Source: Acinetobacter brisouioides (GTDB lineage Bacteria; Pseudomonadota; Gammaproteobacteria; Pseudomonadales; Moraxellaceae). From it: a DNA stretch of 64,000 nucleotides. The position numbers were made by a program, and so were the translations under genes. The number at the start of each line of letters is the position of its first letter. Positions within the stretch are counted from its first letter, which is position 1. Of this stretch, positions 28,386 to 36,944 are shown piece by piece. The stretch is taken from contig NZ_SJNX01000005.1 of assembly GCF_004331075.1 (NCBI RefSeq), positions 1 through 64,000 of the forward strand, given 5' to 3'. The notes under the pieces are model-generated. The model worked only from the letters and a program-made list of their open reading frames with translations. It ran no database searches and was not told where the DNA came from.

Positions 28386-29438
28386 ATGGCACTCGACCCG
28401 ATTTGGAAACAACAACTTACTTTAGTGACCTATGGCAATGAATATCTGTCCCATGGTCTGAGTGTACAACAATGGCGAGAGCTTCCCATTTTTGAGGAGC
28501 ATGCCTTTGCGTTTCGTGACCTGATGTCACAGCATTTGCTGGCACAGCACTTTCAAATTTGGTTAGAAAATCTAAAAAAACAAGGAGCAACTCGCCTGAG
28601 TTTACATGCTTCAAGCATGCTCAACGATGAAAAAAATCCAAATCCAAACATTGAGTTACTTCCCTATTCGCATTTTATTGTTAGTCATCATGACAAGAAA
28701 AAAATGGCATGGGTGTTTGGTAATGAACTGGCAGAATGGTTTAATGCCGAACAGGAGTTTCTCATTCCAAGTGCTCAACAAAGCCCTATTCGCCAAGAAA
28801 CACTGTGGAATTTTGACTTAAATAGCAAACTCTACAAAAAAATCCAGATCGACCTACAAGCCCCTGATTGGGAACGGATTCAGCAATATCTTACCCAAGA
28901 GCTATTCAATACCACTTATGCTCAGACTGTTCAGCAACAACGCTTTATTGAACAGCACTACACAGGCTTTAATCTGACCCAGCCACAAAAGATTGCGATT
29001 GACCTAGAAGAAAAGTCAGCACTGTTACCTGCACAATATCGGGCGAATTTAAGCAATGAATTACTGATCAAACTTGAAGCCTTAGAGCTTGATCTTGCTG
29101 AGCAAGCGAAAGTTCATAAGGAAGAAAATCAGGTCTTTTCATCCGTCGATGAACAGCGTGCATTTAAGCATTTTTCGGTAAAGCTTGATGATTTATTCAG
29201 TAAATTTATTGTTAAAACTGCCAACCACTACCAAACGGCACAGCGTAAAGTCGTAGAACCTGAAACGCCATTTGACGCGCCAGCACCACAAGCTCAAACA
29301 ACATCCTATTCAGGTTTACATCTGCATAAAGCAGCAACCAGCGAACAGCATAAGCCTCAGATTTCAAACAAAAATGTGATTGCTTTAGTGGTCATTACAG
29401 TGTTGATCTGCGCTTTGGCATATTATTTTGGTTTTTAA
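28386..29438 (+). CDS. Hypothetical tail-anchored membrane protein
   Basis: I do not recognise a family. The 350-residue product is soluble and Gln/Leu-rich for most of its length. A helical, probably coiled-coil stretch spans about residues 225-260 and a Pro/Ala-rich linker lies near 290-305. A single C-terminal membrane helix (NVIALVVITVLICALAYYFGF, about 330-350) would anchor it in the inner membrane with the bulk in the cytoplasm. It is divergent from pheS and sits between pheS and rplT, breaking the usual operon. A hairpin terminator follows. The ATG at 28386 is chosen over an in-frame start at 28362 because homology to typical starts and a nearby GAG favour it. Confidence 0.7.
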   Translation: MALDPIWKQQLTLVTYGNEYLSHGLSVQQWRELPIFEEHAFAFRDLMSQHLLAQHFQIWLENLKKQGATRLSLHASSMLNDEKNPNPNIELLPYSHFIVSHHDKKKMAWVFGNELAEWFNAEQEFLIPSAQQSPIRQETLWNFDLNSKLYKKIQIDLQAPDWERIQQYLTQELFNTTYAQTVQQQRFIEQHYTGFNLTQPQKIAIDLEEKSALLPAQYRANLSNELLIKLEALELDLAEQAKVHKEENQVFSSVDEQRAFKHFSVKLDDLFSKFIVKTANHYQTAQRKVVEPETPFDAPAPQAQTTSYSGLHLHKAATSEQHKPQISNKNVIALVVITVLICALAYYFGF

Positions 29439-29448
29439 TGAGATAACG

Positions 29449-29481
29449 GATTGGTATATCTTGAAGATGTACCAATCTTTT
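29449..29481 (+). terminator. Rho-independent terminator of the tail-anchored protein gene
   Basis: GATTGGTA and TACCAATC pair, with a short inner ATCTT/AAGAT stem, followed by TTTT. Confidence 0.75.
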
Positions 29482-29569
29482 GATTGACTTAACCTTGTTT
29501 TAATCTACAACAATTATAAAAAACCATATCGATTATATTCTTCTTAGTGGCTATTTAAAGGATAAAACC

Positions 29570-30049
29570 ATGCAGATAAACTTCGCTCGTTTAAGCCATT
29601 TTGCTCTAGTTGCTACTGTATTAAGTTTACCTATTACCAGTTGGGCACAACCGACTTCTTCATCTGAAGATAACACCCATGAAGTCAATCAACGCCTCGA
29701 TTTTCTATATGGTAAGCATCAGCCTTATCAAAAGTTTTTGAAAGACTTTCAAACTGCAACCTATGAACATCATAAAAACCAAGTGGTTGCGATGATCAAC
29801 TACCCCATAAAAATCAATTTAAATGGCAAGAAAATCACGTTTAAATCACGTCAAGACTTACTCAAACGTTACGATGAAATCTTTGATCCAATGCTGGTCA
29901 AAACCATTCAGGAACAAAAATATGAAAATTTGTTTGCAAACACACATGGCGTCATGATTGGGGAAAGTGGTGAAATTTGGTTCTCAGGTTTTTGTCTCGA
30001 TAAAGACTGCAAGAAAGTTGAAATTAAAGTGATTACCATCAACAAATAA
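29570..30049 (+). CDS. Hypothetical secreted protein, possible NTF2-like fold
   Basis: The 159-residue product has a signal peptide (HFALVATVLSLPITSWAQ) predicted to be cut near residue 26. A compact domain follows with the segments VVAMINYPIKINLNGKKITF, FKSRQDLLKRYDEIFDP and HGVMIGESGEIWFSG. That arrangement is seen in small periplasmic proteins that often carry an NTF2/SnoaL-like fold; this is a structural guess. Two Cys (FCLDKDC) near the end could form a disulfide. AAGGA lies seven bases before the ATG. It lies between pheS and rplT on the opposite strand, with no functional clue from context. Confidence 0.72.
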   Translation: MQINFARLSHFALVATVLSLPITSWAQPTSSSEDNTHEVNQRLDFLYGKHQPYQKFLKDFQTATYEHHKNQVVAMINYPIKINLNGKKITFKSRQDLLKRYDEIFDPMLVKTIQEQKYENLFANTHGVMIGESGEIWFSGFCLDKDCKKVEIKVITINK

Positions 30050-30374
30050 ACCCAGATGAGTCAATCTCATGCAATCTTTTAAAGCAAAATGTTGACTAAA
30101 TTTAACAATATCGCCCTGCATTACGATCTAAAAATGCTGTACAATCCAAATGCTTTTATAATAAATGCACTCGGGTATCACTAGACAAAATAACTTTTAC
30201 CTATAATATCAATATCTTGTAGCATATATCACTCAAAAACAGACCATTTAATTTTACCCTTGTTGCTAGGCAAGCACTAAATTACTTATCTAGTGCCGAT
30301 CATGTGTATTGATGATTGTTCTGATTATTCAACAGGCTTTGCACAATGCTTGGTTTTTATTATTTTTACCCAAT
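30050..30374. other. Intergenic stretch without recognised features
   Basis: This AT-rich 325-base stretch between the convergent secreted-protein gene and rplT contains no open frame, tRNA or clear repeat that I can support, apart from the rplT terminator at its right edge. Confidence 0.5.
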
Positions 30375-30404
30375 AAAAAAGACCGCAAAATGCGGTCTTT
30401 TTTT
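30375..30404 (-). terminator. Rho-independent terminator of rpmI-rplT
   Basis: AAAAAAGACCGC, a five-base loop and GCGGTCTTTTTTT form a strong stem with T/A tracts on both sides. Confidence 0.92.
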
Positions 30405-30416
30405 GAATCTCTAAGC

Positions 30417-30776
30417 TTATGCAGCTAAAGCAGTTTTAGCTTTTTCAGCTAAAGCAGCGAAAGCAACTGCATCATGCATAGCGATGTCAGCTAATACGCG
30501 ACGGTCGATGATCACTTGAGCTTTTTTCAAGCCATCGATCATGCGGCTGTAAGACAAACCGTTTTGACGAGCACCAGCGTTGATACGCGCAATCCATAGA
30601 GCACGGAATTGACGTTTTTTCTGACGACGGTCACGGTAAGCGTATTGACCAGCTTTGATTACCGCTTGGAACGCTACGCGATAAACGCGTGAACGAGCAC
30701 CATAGTAACCTTTAGCACGAGCAAGAATTTTTTTGTGACGACGATGAGCCACTACACCACGTTTTACACGAGCCAT
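30417..30776 (-). CDS. rplT: 50S ribosomal protein L20
   Basis: A 119-residue basic protein needed for early assembly of the large subunit. It opens [25 protein letters not shown] and ends with the globular domain ([26 protein letters not shown]). In E. coli L20 represses translation of its own operon by binding mRNA. Here it lies 12 bases after rpmI but is not preceded by infC, so any L20 operator must lie in the rpmI leader. Confidence 0.97.
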   Translation of the reverse strand: MARVKRGVVAHRRHKKILARAKGYYGARSRVYRVAFQAVIKAGQYAYRDRRQKKRQFRALWIARINAGARQNGLSYSRMIDGLKKAQVIIDRRVLADIAMHDAVAFAALAEKAKTALAA

Positions 30777-30788
30777 TTATAAATCTCC

Positions 30789-30983
30789 TTAGATGTATGG
30801 GCACATACGACGAACTGAAGCAACGTCACTCACGTGAACCATTACACAGCCGCGCAACTGACGAATACGCTTAGCAGATTTTTTGGTCAAAATGTGGCGT
30901 TTGAACGCTTGTTTACGCTTGAAACCGTTAGCAGTCGCTTTGAAACGTTTAGCTGCACCACGGCGAGTTTTTAACTTAGCCAT
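30789..30983 (-). CDS. rpmI: 50S ribosomal protein L35
   Basis: A 64-residue basic protein of usual length: [19 protein letters not shown] at the start and SVRRMCPYI at the end. The ATG at 30983 has AGAGG seven bases upstream. The frame stays open 15 codons further, but these lie before the ribosome site. It forms a two-gene unit with rplT. Confidence 0.96.
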
Positions 30984-31492
30984 AACAACCTCTTTAAGCA
31001 CCTGTTCGGCTCGTTTGCACCATTGCAATAACGACCTGCAGGTAAGGAAGGCAGTATTTTATAGTAAGTTTGCTCAAAACGAAAGCATTTCTCCTGTTAA
31101 TTTTTTGCACGATCTTGCAATTCTTCAAACAAAATTTGTCATCAATTTGAGTGGCTATTTTTTTAAATCTTTCATGTTGCCAAAGCATGCTCAACCAATG
31201 CTACAGACGAATTTATATTACAGAGCAAAACAAGCTAAGTGATGGACACGGTGTTATTCAATCCTGATTAAAACAACTCATTAGGCTGTTACACGCATCA
31301 AATCCTACAAAGCCAGCATAAAGCTTGAGCCACCCCTGCCACATTATTTTTTGTGAATATGATGAATGAATTTATCTTAAAAATTTATATCAATTTCCAC
31401 TATATTTAATAGTTAAAATCTCAAATCATGAGAGTAATATTAGCTCATTATCGCTATAATCGACTTCTTTACCTCGCTTATATTCTAATATC
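30984..31492. promoter_or_regulatory. Divergent promoter region, rpmI / MFS exporter
   Basis: These 509 bases separate two divergent genes. A TATAAT at 31455-31460 on the plus strand, 33 bases before the exporter start, is a fair -10 box with a poor -35. The rpmI leader on the other strand must hold its promoter and possibly an L20-binding structure, which I could not define. No other gene is supported. Confidence 0.45.
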
Positions 31493-32746
31493 ATGCACAC
31501 AAAACAGGATGCTTTTGCTGCACTTCGCTATCGCGATTTTTCCATTATTACGATTAACCAACTCTGCTTAACTCTCGGGATTCTCATTCAGGAAGTGATT
31601 GTCGGATACAGTCTTTATCAGATTACCAAAGACCCGCTAACCCTCGGTATGATTGGCCTGGCAGAAGCTATTCCCTTTATTACCCTGTCTTTATGGGGCG
31701 GTTATTTTGCGGATAAATTCAATAAACAGACCATCATGAAAATCTGTTTATTTTTCTCTTTTCCATTGCCTCTCATACTTTGGGCACTCTTTCATCGTTA
31801 TGATACCCAGCTCATTTCAGTTGAAATGCTCAAATGGGGAATTTATGGCGTTATTTTTGGTTTTGGGATTATTCGTGGGTTTTATTCACCCGCTGCAACC
31901 TCACTCAAACCTTTTCTGATTCCACGTGAACTCTATACCAATGGTGCAACATGGACCACGATTGGCTGGCAAAGTGGCGTGATTTTAGGGCCAATGCTTG
32001 GTGGCTTCATGTTAGCAGGTTTAGGATGTGAAACTAGTTTACTCACCGTTGCAGCACTGATGTTTACCTGCTTTTGTTTGGTGAATTTACTACAAAAACG
32101 CCAATTTCCTGCGATGGAGAAAGCCGCCCTTTGGTCAAGCATGCAAGAAGGCTTCCGTTTTATCTGGAATACCAAAATTGTACTATGGGCAATCTCGCTA
32201 GATTTGGTTTCAGTATTGTTTGGTGGCGTCATTGCATTACTCCCCATTTTCGCTTCAGATATTCTAAAGACAGGGCCTGAAGGCTTGGGGTTATTACGTG
32301 CTGCACCTTCGATTGGAGCACTCATCACCATGCTGTTGCTGACCCGTTTTCCACCCACTCAACATGCATGGCGCAATATGCTTTTGGCTGTGGCAGGGTT
32401 TGGCATATTTACACTCATGTTTGCTTTTTCAAACCAAATGTGGCTCTCACTGTTTGCACTGCTCATGACGGGTGCTTGTGACAGCATTTCGGTTGTCATT
32501 CGCCAGACAATTTTACAACTCTACCCACCAGAAAATATGCGAGGTCGTGTAGCCGCAGTCAACGGCATGTTTGTCTCTAGTAGTAATGAGCTCGGCGCGT
32601 TTGAATCAGGTTTGGCTGCCAAATACATGGGCACCATCACTGCAACCATTTTCGGGGGATGTATGACTCTAGCTGTCGTCATTTTAAGCTGGATTAAAAC
32701 ATCTGAACTGTTTGATGTAGATGTCAATAAAAGCTCTCAGCATTGA
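31493..32746 (+). CDS. MFS exporter, DHA3/EntS-like
   Basis: The 417-residue protein has about twelve membrane helices. It opens AFAALRYRDFSIITINQLCLTLG, the start typical of the MFS_3 group that includes the enterobactin exporter EntS. The loop 2-3 motif is GGYFADKFNKQT, and PPENMRGRVAAVNGMF lies between helices 10 and 11. Export of a siderophore, drug or metabolite is expected from the family; the substrate is unknown. It is transcribed away from rpmI and sits inside what is usually the infC-rpmI junction. Confidence 0.82.
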   Translation: MHTKQDAFAALRYRDFSIITINQLCLTLGILIQEVIVGYSLYQITKDPLTLGMIGLAEAIPFITLSLWGGYFADKFNKQTIMKICLFFSFPLPLILWALFHRYDTQLISVEMLKWGIYGVIFGFGIIRGFYSPAATSLKPFLIPRELYTNGATWTTIGWQSGVILGPMLGGFMLAGLGCETSLLTVAALMFTCFCLVNLLQKRQFPAMEKAALWSSMQEGFRFIWNTKIVLWAISLDLVSVLFGGVIALLPIFASDILKTGPEGLGLLRAAPSIGALITMLLLTRFPPTQHAWRNMLLAVAGFGIFTLMFAFSNQMWLSLFALLMTGACDSISVVIRQTILQLYPPENMRGRVAAVNGMFVSSSNELGAFESGLAAKYMGTITATIFGGCMTLAVVILSWIKTSELFDVDVNKSSQH

Positions 32747-32780
32747 TTTCATGAGGGAAAGGAATATCTTTTCCCTCAAA

Positions 32781-33209
32781 TCATCCAAACATACCTAAAT
32801 ATAAAATATACAGACATATATATCGCCCAGCTTTGGCAATTGTCACTATTCCCAATAATCGCCAAAAATTTTCCTGCATTAGGCCTGCAATCAGGGTAAT
32901 CGGATCACCAATAATTGGTGTCCAGCTCAATAATAATGAATAAAAACCATATTGATGATACATTTTTTGAGCTTGTTCTAGCCGAGGCTCAGACACTGGA
33001 AACCATTTTTTATGCTTAAAATGCTCAATTCTTAGCCCTAACCACCAATTCACACATGAGCCTAAAACATTACCAACAGTGGCCGCGAACAACAAAAATA
33101 GAGGATTGTGATGACCTTGCACCAGTAAAGTCATCAGCACCGCTTCTGACTGTAAAGGAAGTAACGTTGCAGCCCCAAAAGCAGAGATAAACAGCAACCA
33201 ATAACTCAT
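32781..33209 (-). CDS. YqaA/DedA-like (SNARE-associated) inner membrane protein
   Basis: A 142-residue protein of four to five hydrophobic segments. It carries the DedA-superfamily pattern LPLQSEAVLMTLLV near the start and GFYSLLLSWTPIIGDPITLIAGLM, a re-entrant loop with conserved Gly and Pro, toward the end. It matches the short YqaA subgroup. Larger DedA proteins act as lipid flippases or transporters; YqaA function is unknown. I chose the ATG at 33209 over a TTG at 33227; the ribosome site is poor for both. It lies 26 bases after the glutathione S-transferase gene and is probably cotranscribed. Confidence 0.78.
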   Translation of the reverse strand: MSYWLLFISAFGAATLLPLQSEAVLMTLLVQGHHNPLFLLFAATVGNVLGSCVNWWLGLRIEHFKHKKWFPVSEPRLEQAQKMYHQYGFYSLLLSWTPIIGDPITLIAGLMQENFWRLLGIVTIAKAGRYICLYILYLGMFG

Positions 33210-33235
33210 GAGACCCAAGGAGAACAAGTAAAAAA

Positions 33236-33853
33236 CTATACGTGTATCGACAATGCTTTTTGAACCGCTGGACGGGCGTTCATACGTTGCATATAGGCTT
33301 TTACATTTGGAAAATCATCTAACTCAATACTTTGCCATTCATAACGGCATAGCCACGGGAAAATTGCCATATCTGCAATTGAGTACTCCCCTGCCACATA
33401 GTCTAGACCAATCAGTTGCTTTTCAAGTACGCCATATAAGCGTTTACTTTCATTGATATAACGATCAATTGCATAGGGAATTTTTTCTTTGGCAAACCGG
33501 TTAAAATGATGGTTTTGCCCGAGCATTGGCCCCAAGCCACCCATTTGCCACATCAGCCATTGTTCCACCTCAACGCGCTGCTGTTCATCCGTTGGGTAAA
33601 ACAATCCCGTTTTTCGTCCAAGATATTGCAAAATAGCACCTGATTCGAACACAGAGATAGGTTCACCGCACGGGCCATTCTGATCAACAATCGCGGGGAT
33701 TTTATTATTTGGAGAGATTTTTAGAAAGTCTGGTTGGAATTGATCATTTTCCGAAATATTGATTGGGAAAATTTGATATTCAAGTCCCATTTCTTCAAGT
33801 GCGATCGTTACTTTATGACCATTGGGTGTACCCCAATAATATACATCAATCAT
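33236..33853 (-). CDS. yfcG: Glutathione S-transferase family, YfcG/YghU-like (Nu class)
   Basis: The 205-residue product opens MIDVYYWGTPNGHKVTIALEE. The TPNGHK segment is typical of Nu-class GSTs (YfcG, YghU, Ure2p-like), which lack the usual catalytic Tyr/Ser/Cys and act as glutathione-dependent disulfide-bond reductases. The thioredoxin-like domain (1-80; NNKIPAIVD with cis-Pro and VFESGAILQYL binding glutathione) is followed by the helical C-domain with EYSIADMAIFPW. AGGA lies before the ATG at 33853. The symbol is by similarity; paralogue identity is uncertain. Confidence 0.82.
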   Translation of the reverse strand: MIDVYYWGTPNGHKVTIALEEMGLEYQIFPINISENDQFQPDFLKISPNNKIPAIVDQNGPCGEPISVFESGAILQYLGRKTGLFYPTDEQQRVEVEQWLMWQMGGLGPMLGQNHHFNRFAKEKIPYAIDRYINESKRLYGVLEKQLIGLDYVAGEYSIADMAIFPWLCRYEWQSIELDDFPNVKAYMQRMNARPAVQKALSIHV

Positions 33854-34101
33854 TCGAAGTCCTTTGTCTATTTGAGTCAATCAGTTTTCGTTCGCCTGTT
33901 ATATCATGTTTTTATAAAAGGGCTAAAACTATAAAACTGATAAAAATAATCAATTTATTGAGATAAAAAATTAATTTAAAATCGTATTATGAGAATTTAA
34001 AAATCATTTAAAGATAAATATTGCTACTCATATTACATTTATAATACGCAATTACATCGGAACAGACCATTCAGCTCAGTTGAACCTCGAGTAACTCCAA
34101 T

Positions 34102-34136
34102 AAAAAAAGCACCGCCAAAACTAGCAGTGCTTTTTC
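34102..34136 (-). terminator. Rho-independent terminator of thrS-infC
   Basis: On the minus strand AAAAGCACTGC, an eight-base loop and GCGGTGCTTTTTTT form a stem with one mismatch and a long U tract, 17 bases past the infC stop. It closes the thrS-infC unit. Confidence 0.87.
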
Positions 34137-34152
34137 ACGTCAAAGCAAGCTG

Positions 34153-34704
34153 TTACTTTTTCTTTTTAGGTCCAAGTAACATGCCCATTTGGCGACCTTC
34201 CATTTTTGGTGCCTGTTCAACAACACCCCATTCAGCCACGTCTGTTTCAATTTTTTGTAATTGAGCTAGACCCAGTTGTTGGTGTGCCATTTCACGACCA
34301 CGGAAACGCAAGGTAATTTTAACCTTGTTACCTTCTTCCAAGAAACGGAGGATTGCACGTAGTTTAACGTTGTAATCCCCAATATCAGTTCCAGGGCGCA
34401 ACTTGATTTCTTTAACTTGCACTTGGTGCTGTTTTTTCTTTGCATCTTTTTGCTTTTGCTTAAGATCAAACAAGTGCTTGTTAAAATCCATGATTTTACA
34501 AACAGGTGGCTCTGCATTTGCAACGATCTCAACAAGGTCAAGATCAGCATCTTCTGCAGCTCGCAATGCTTCATTTAATGAAACAATCCCTTTTTGTTCA
34601 CCTTCAGCATCAATGAGCCGTACCTCTTTGGCACGAATCTCAGTGTTCAATGCTGGACGATTGCTTTTACCACCTTGTTGTTGGTTACGATCAGGCTGTT
34701 TAAT
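34153..34704 (-). CDS. infC: Translation initiation factor IF-3, ATT start codon
   Basis: IF-3 binds the 30S subunit and rejects non-canonical initiation. The product is 183 residues when read from ATT at 34704, beginning (M)[16 protein letters not shown], then [19 protein letters not shown] and the C-domain [15 protein letters not shown], ending LLGPKKKK. The ATT lies five bases after the thrS stop. It has GGAG eight bases upstream, formed by the last sense codons and stop of thrS. An internal TTG at 34650 would remove part of the N-domain and has no ribosome site. A rare AUU start on infC is the basis of IF-3 autoregulation in E. coli. Confidence 0.95.
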   Translation of the reverse strand: MKQPDRNQQQGGKSNRPALNTEIRAKEVRLIDAEGEQKGIVSLNEALRAAEDADLDLVEIVANAEPPVCKIMDFNKHLFDLKQKQKDAKKKQHQVQVKEIKLRPGTDIGDYNVKLRAILRFLEEGNKVKITLRFRGREMAHQQLGLAQLQKIETDVAEWGVVEQAPKMEGRQMGMLLGPKKKK

Positions 34705-34709
34705 CTTTC

Positions 34710-36632
34710 TTACTCCACAATGTACCGGCCACGTTCGGCTACGGCAGATTTCACCAAGTCAATGAAAGCATCAATTGACATAGTACCTAAATTTTTTCCT
34801 GAGCGCGTACGGACATTGACAGTACCCTCTTCAACTTCTCGGTCACCAAGAACTAAAAGGTACGGAATACGCTCCAGTGTACGTTCACGAATCTTAAAGC
34901 CGATTTTCTCATTTCTCAAGTCTGAAATGGCACGTAAACCATTTTCTTTGAGTTTCGCCACGACTTGCTGACATGCTTCAGCTTGAGCATCAGTAATATT
35001 CATGACACAAGCCTGCACAGGTGTTAACCAAGGCGGCATGAAACCAGCATAGTGTTCAATAAGTATACCAATAAAACGCTCAAAACTACCAAGAATTGCA
35101 CGATGCAACATTACTGGTTGATCACGTTCATTTTCTTCAGTGACAAAAGAAGCATCTAAACGCTCTGGCAAGTTAAAGTCACACTGGATTGTACCGCACT
35201 GCCATACACGACCTAAGCAGTCTTTCAATGAGAATTCAATTTTTGGACCATAGAATGCACCTTCACCTGGTTGCAAGTCCCAATCAAGACCTGCTGCATC
35301 CAACGCATCTGCCAAAGATTTCTCTGCCATATCCCAAAGTGCATCATCACCCACACGCTTTTCTGGGCGAGTAGACAATTTCATTTGCACTTCTTCAAAG
35401 CCAAAGTCTTTATATACATCTAAAGTCAGTTTAATGAAGTCAGCAACTTCTTGACCGATTTGCTCTTTGGTACAGAAAATATGCGCATCATCTTGAGTAA
35501 AGCCACGCACACGCATAATACCGTGCAATGAACCCGATGGTTCGTTGCGGTGACATGAACCAAACTCAGCCAAGCGAATTGGTAAATCACGGTAAGATTT
35601 CAAACCTTGATTAAACACTTGGACGTGACATGGGCAGTTCATTGGCTTTACAGCATAGTTACGACTTTCTGAATGAGTCGTAAACATGTTATCCGCATAG
35701 TTTGCCGCATGGCCTGATTTTTCCCACAAAGTGAAATCTACGATTTGTGGTGTTTTAATCTCAAGGTAGCCATTGTCCTGCTGAACTTTACGCATGTATT
35801 GTTCAAGCACTTGATAAATGGTCCAGCCATTTGGATGCCAGAACACCATACCAGGCGCTTCTTCTTGCATGTGGAACAAATCAAGTGCTTTACCGATTTT
35901 ACGGTGGTCACGTTTTTCTGCTTCTTCAATACGCTTGATATAAGCAGCAAGCTGTTTCTTGTCCGCCCAAGCCGTACCGTAGATACGCTGCAACTGTTCA
36001 TTCTTTGCATCACCGCGCCAGTAAGCACCAGAGATTTTAGTCAGTTTGAATGATTTTAGGAATTTGGTATTTGGTACGTGTGGACCACGGCACATGTCCA
36101 AATAGTCTTGATGGTAGTACAAGCCCATTTGTGTTTCATTTGGCATGTCCGCAATCAAGCGTAATTTGTATTCTTCACCACGTGCAGTAAATTCTGCGAT
36201 CACTTCATCACGCGGGGTCATTTTTTTGATGACATCATAGTCTTGGTCGATGAGCTTTTTCATACGCTCTTCGATGGCAGCCATATCATCTAATGTAAAT
36301 GGACGTGGCATCCAGATGTCATAGTAGAAACCTTCTTCAATGACAGGACCAATCACCATCTTTGCTTCTGGGAAAAGCTGCTTAACTGCATGACCAACCA
36401 AGTGCGCACATGAGTGACGAATGATTTCAACGCCTTCTTCATCTTTAGGCGTGATAATTTGCAGCGTTGCATCTTCGGTAATTAAGTCACACGCATCGAC
36501 CAAGCGACCATTTACACGACCTGCAACGGTGTTTTTCGCAAGTCCAGGTCCAATACTTAGAGCGACATCCATAACGGATACAGCTTGATCAAAAGCTTTT
36601 TGATCGCCATTTGGCAATGTGATAATTGGCAT
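34710..36632 (-). CDS. thrS: Threonyl-tRNA synthetase
   Basis: The 640-residue class II synthetase has an N-terminal TGS domain (1-61) and the SAD editing domain, including [16 protein letters not shown] near residue 74. The catalytic core follows with [10 protein letters not shown] (a zinc ligand Cys) and motif 2 [15 protein letters not shown]. It ends with a C-terminal anticodon-binding domain, [19 protein letters not shown] onward. AAGGA precedes the ATG at 36632. It is directly followed by infC. The leader contains a structured segment that could be an autoregulatory operator, as in E. coli thrS. Confidence 0.96.
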   Translation of the reverse strand: MPIITLPNGDQKAFDQAVSVMDVALSIGPGLAKNTVAGRVNGRLVDACDLITEDATLQIITPKDEEGVEIIRHSCAHLVGHAVKQLFPEAKMVIGPVIEEGFYYDIWMPRPFTLDDMAAIEERMKKLIDQDYDVIKKMTPRDEVIAEFTARGEEYKLRLIADMPNETQMGLYYHQDYLDMCRGPHVPNTKFLKSFKLTKISGAYWRGDAKNEQLQRIYGTAWADKKQLAAYIKRIEEAEKRDHRKIGKALDLFHMQEEAPGMVFWHPNGWTIYQVLEQYMRKVQQDNGYLEIKTPQIVDFTLWEKSGHAANYADNMFTTHSESRNYAVKPMNCPCHVQVFNQGLKSYRDLPIRLAEFGSCHRNEPSGSLHGIMRVRGFTQDDAHIFCTKEQIGQEVADFIKLTLDVYKDFGFEEVQMKLSTRPEKRVGDDALWDMAEKSLADALDAAGLDWDLQPGEGAFYGPKIEFSLKDCLGRVWQCGTIQCDFNLPERLDASFVTEENERDQPVMLHRAILGSFERFIGILIEHYAGFMPPWLTPVQACVMNITDAQAEACQQVVAKLKENGLRAISDLRNEKIGFKIRERTLERIPYLLVLGDREVEEGTVNVRTRSGKNLGTMSIDAFIDLVKSAVAERGRYIVE

Positions 36633-36675
36633 AGATAAATCCTTAAGGAGTGATGCCCCGCACAATAGAGCATGT

Positions 36676-36720
36676 CACCGCGAGATTAAAATCGAGGAAA
36701 ACCTCAAAATAAAAACGGTG
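36676..36720 (-). promoter_or_regulatory. Structured leader segment upstream of thrS
   Basis: About 44 bases before the thrS ATG, CACCG (36676-36680) can pair with CGGTG (36716-36720). This encloses GAGG/CCTC around an AAAA loop (36694-36705) and an alternative GATT/AATC hairpin (36684-36693). Such a branched leader is where E. coli ThrRS binds its own mRNA in a tRNA-like operator. I infer a similar role but cannot show tRNA mimicry. The rest of the 312-base gap before the acyl-CoA synthetase gene shows only a short (CCCG)n-like run near 36830. Confidence 0.4.
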
Positions 36721-36944
36721 GCTAAAAAAGTCCCCTATGATTCTACACGTCTTGCGCTATTTAAGAAACCTCTGTATTTCAATCTATAATTTTTTTAAAC
36801 CATATCAATCATCAGGCTCAAAACAAAACCCGCCCGCCCGCACACTTAAGACTAAAGCAGGGCTAATTTTTACCGCAAAACTCATCTAATGTGTATGCAA
36901 AATAGTCAAAACGATATAACAACAACACGACAGGAGCAATTGAC

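Noticed and set aside
30883..31242. 119-codon plus-strand frame covering rpmI and its leader
   Set aside because: Half lies opposite rpmI, the rest is leader DNA, and no ribosome site precedes it.
34403..34971. Plus-strand frames opposite infC and the end of thrS
   Set aside because: They are antisense to two essential conserved genes and show no protein-like features.
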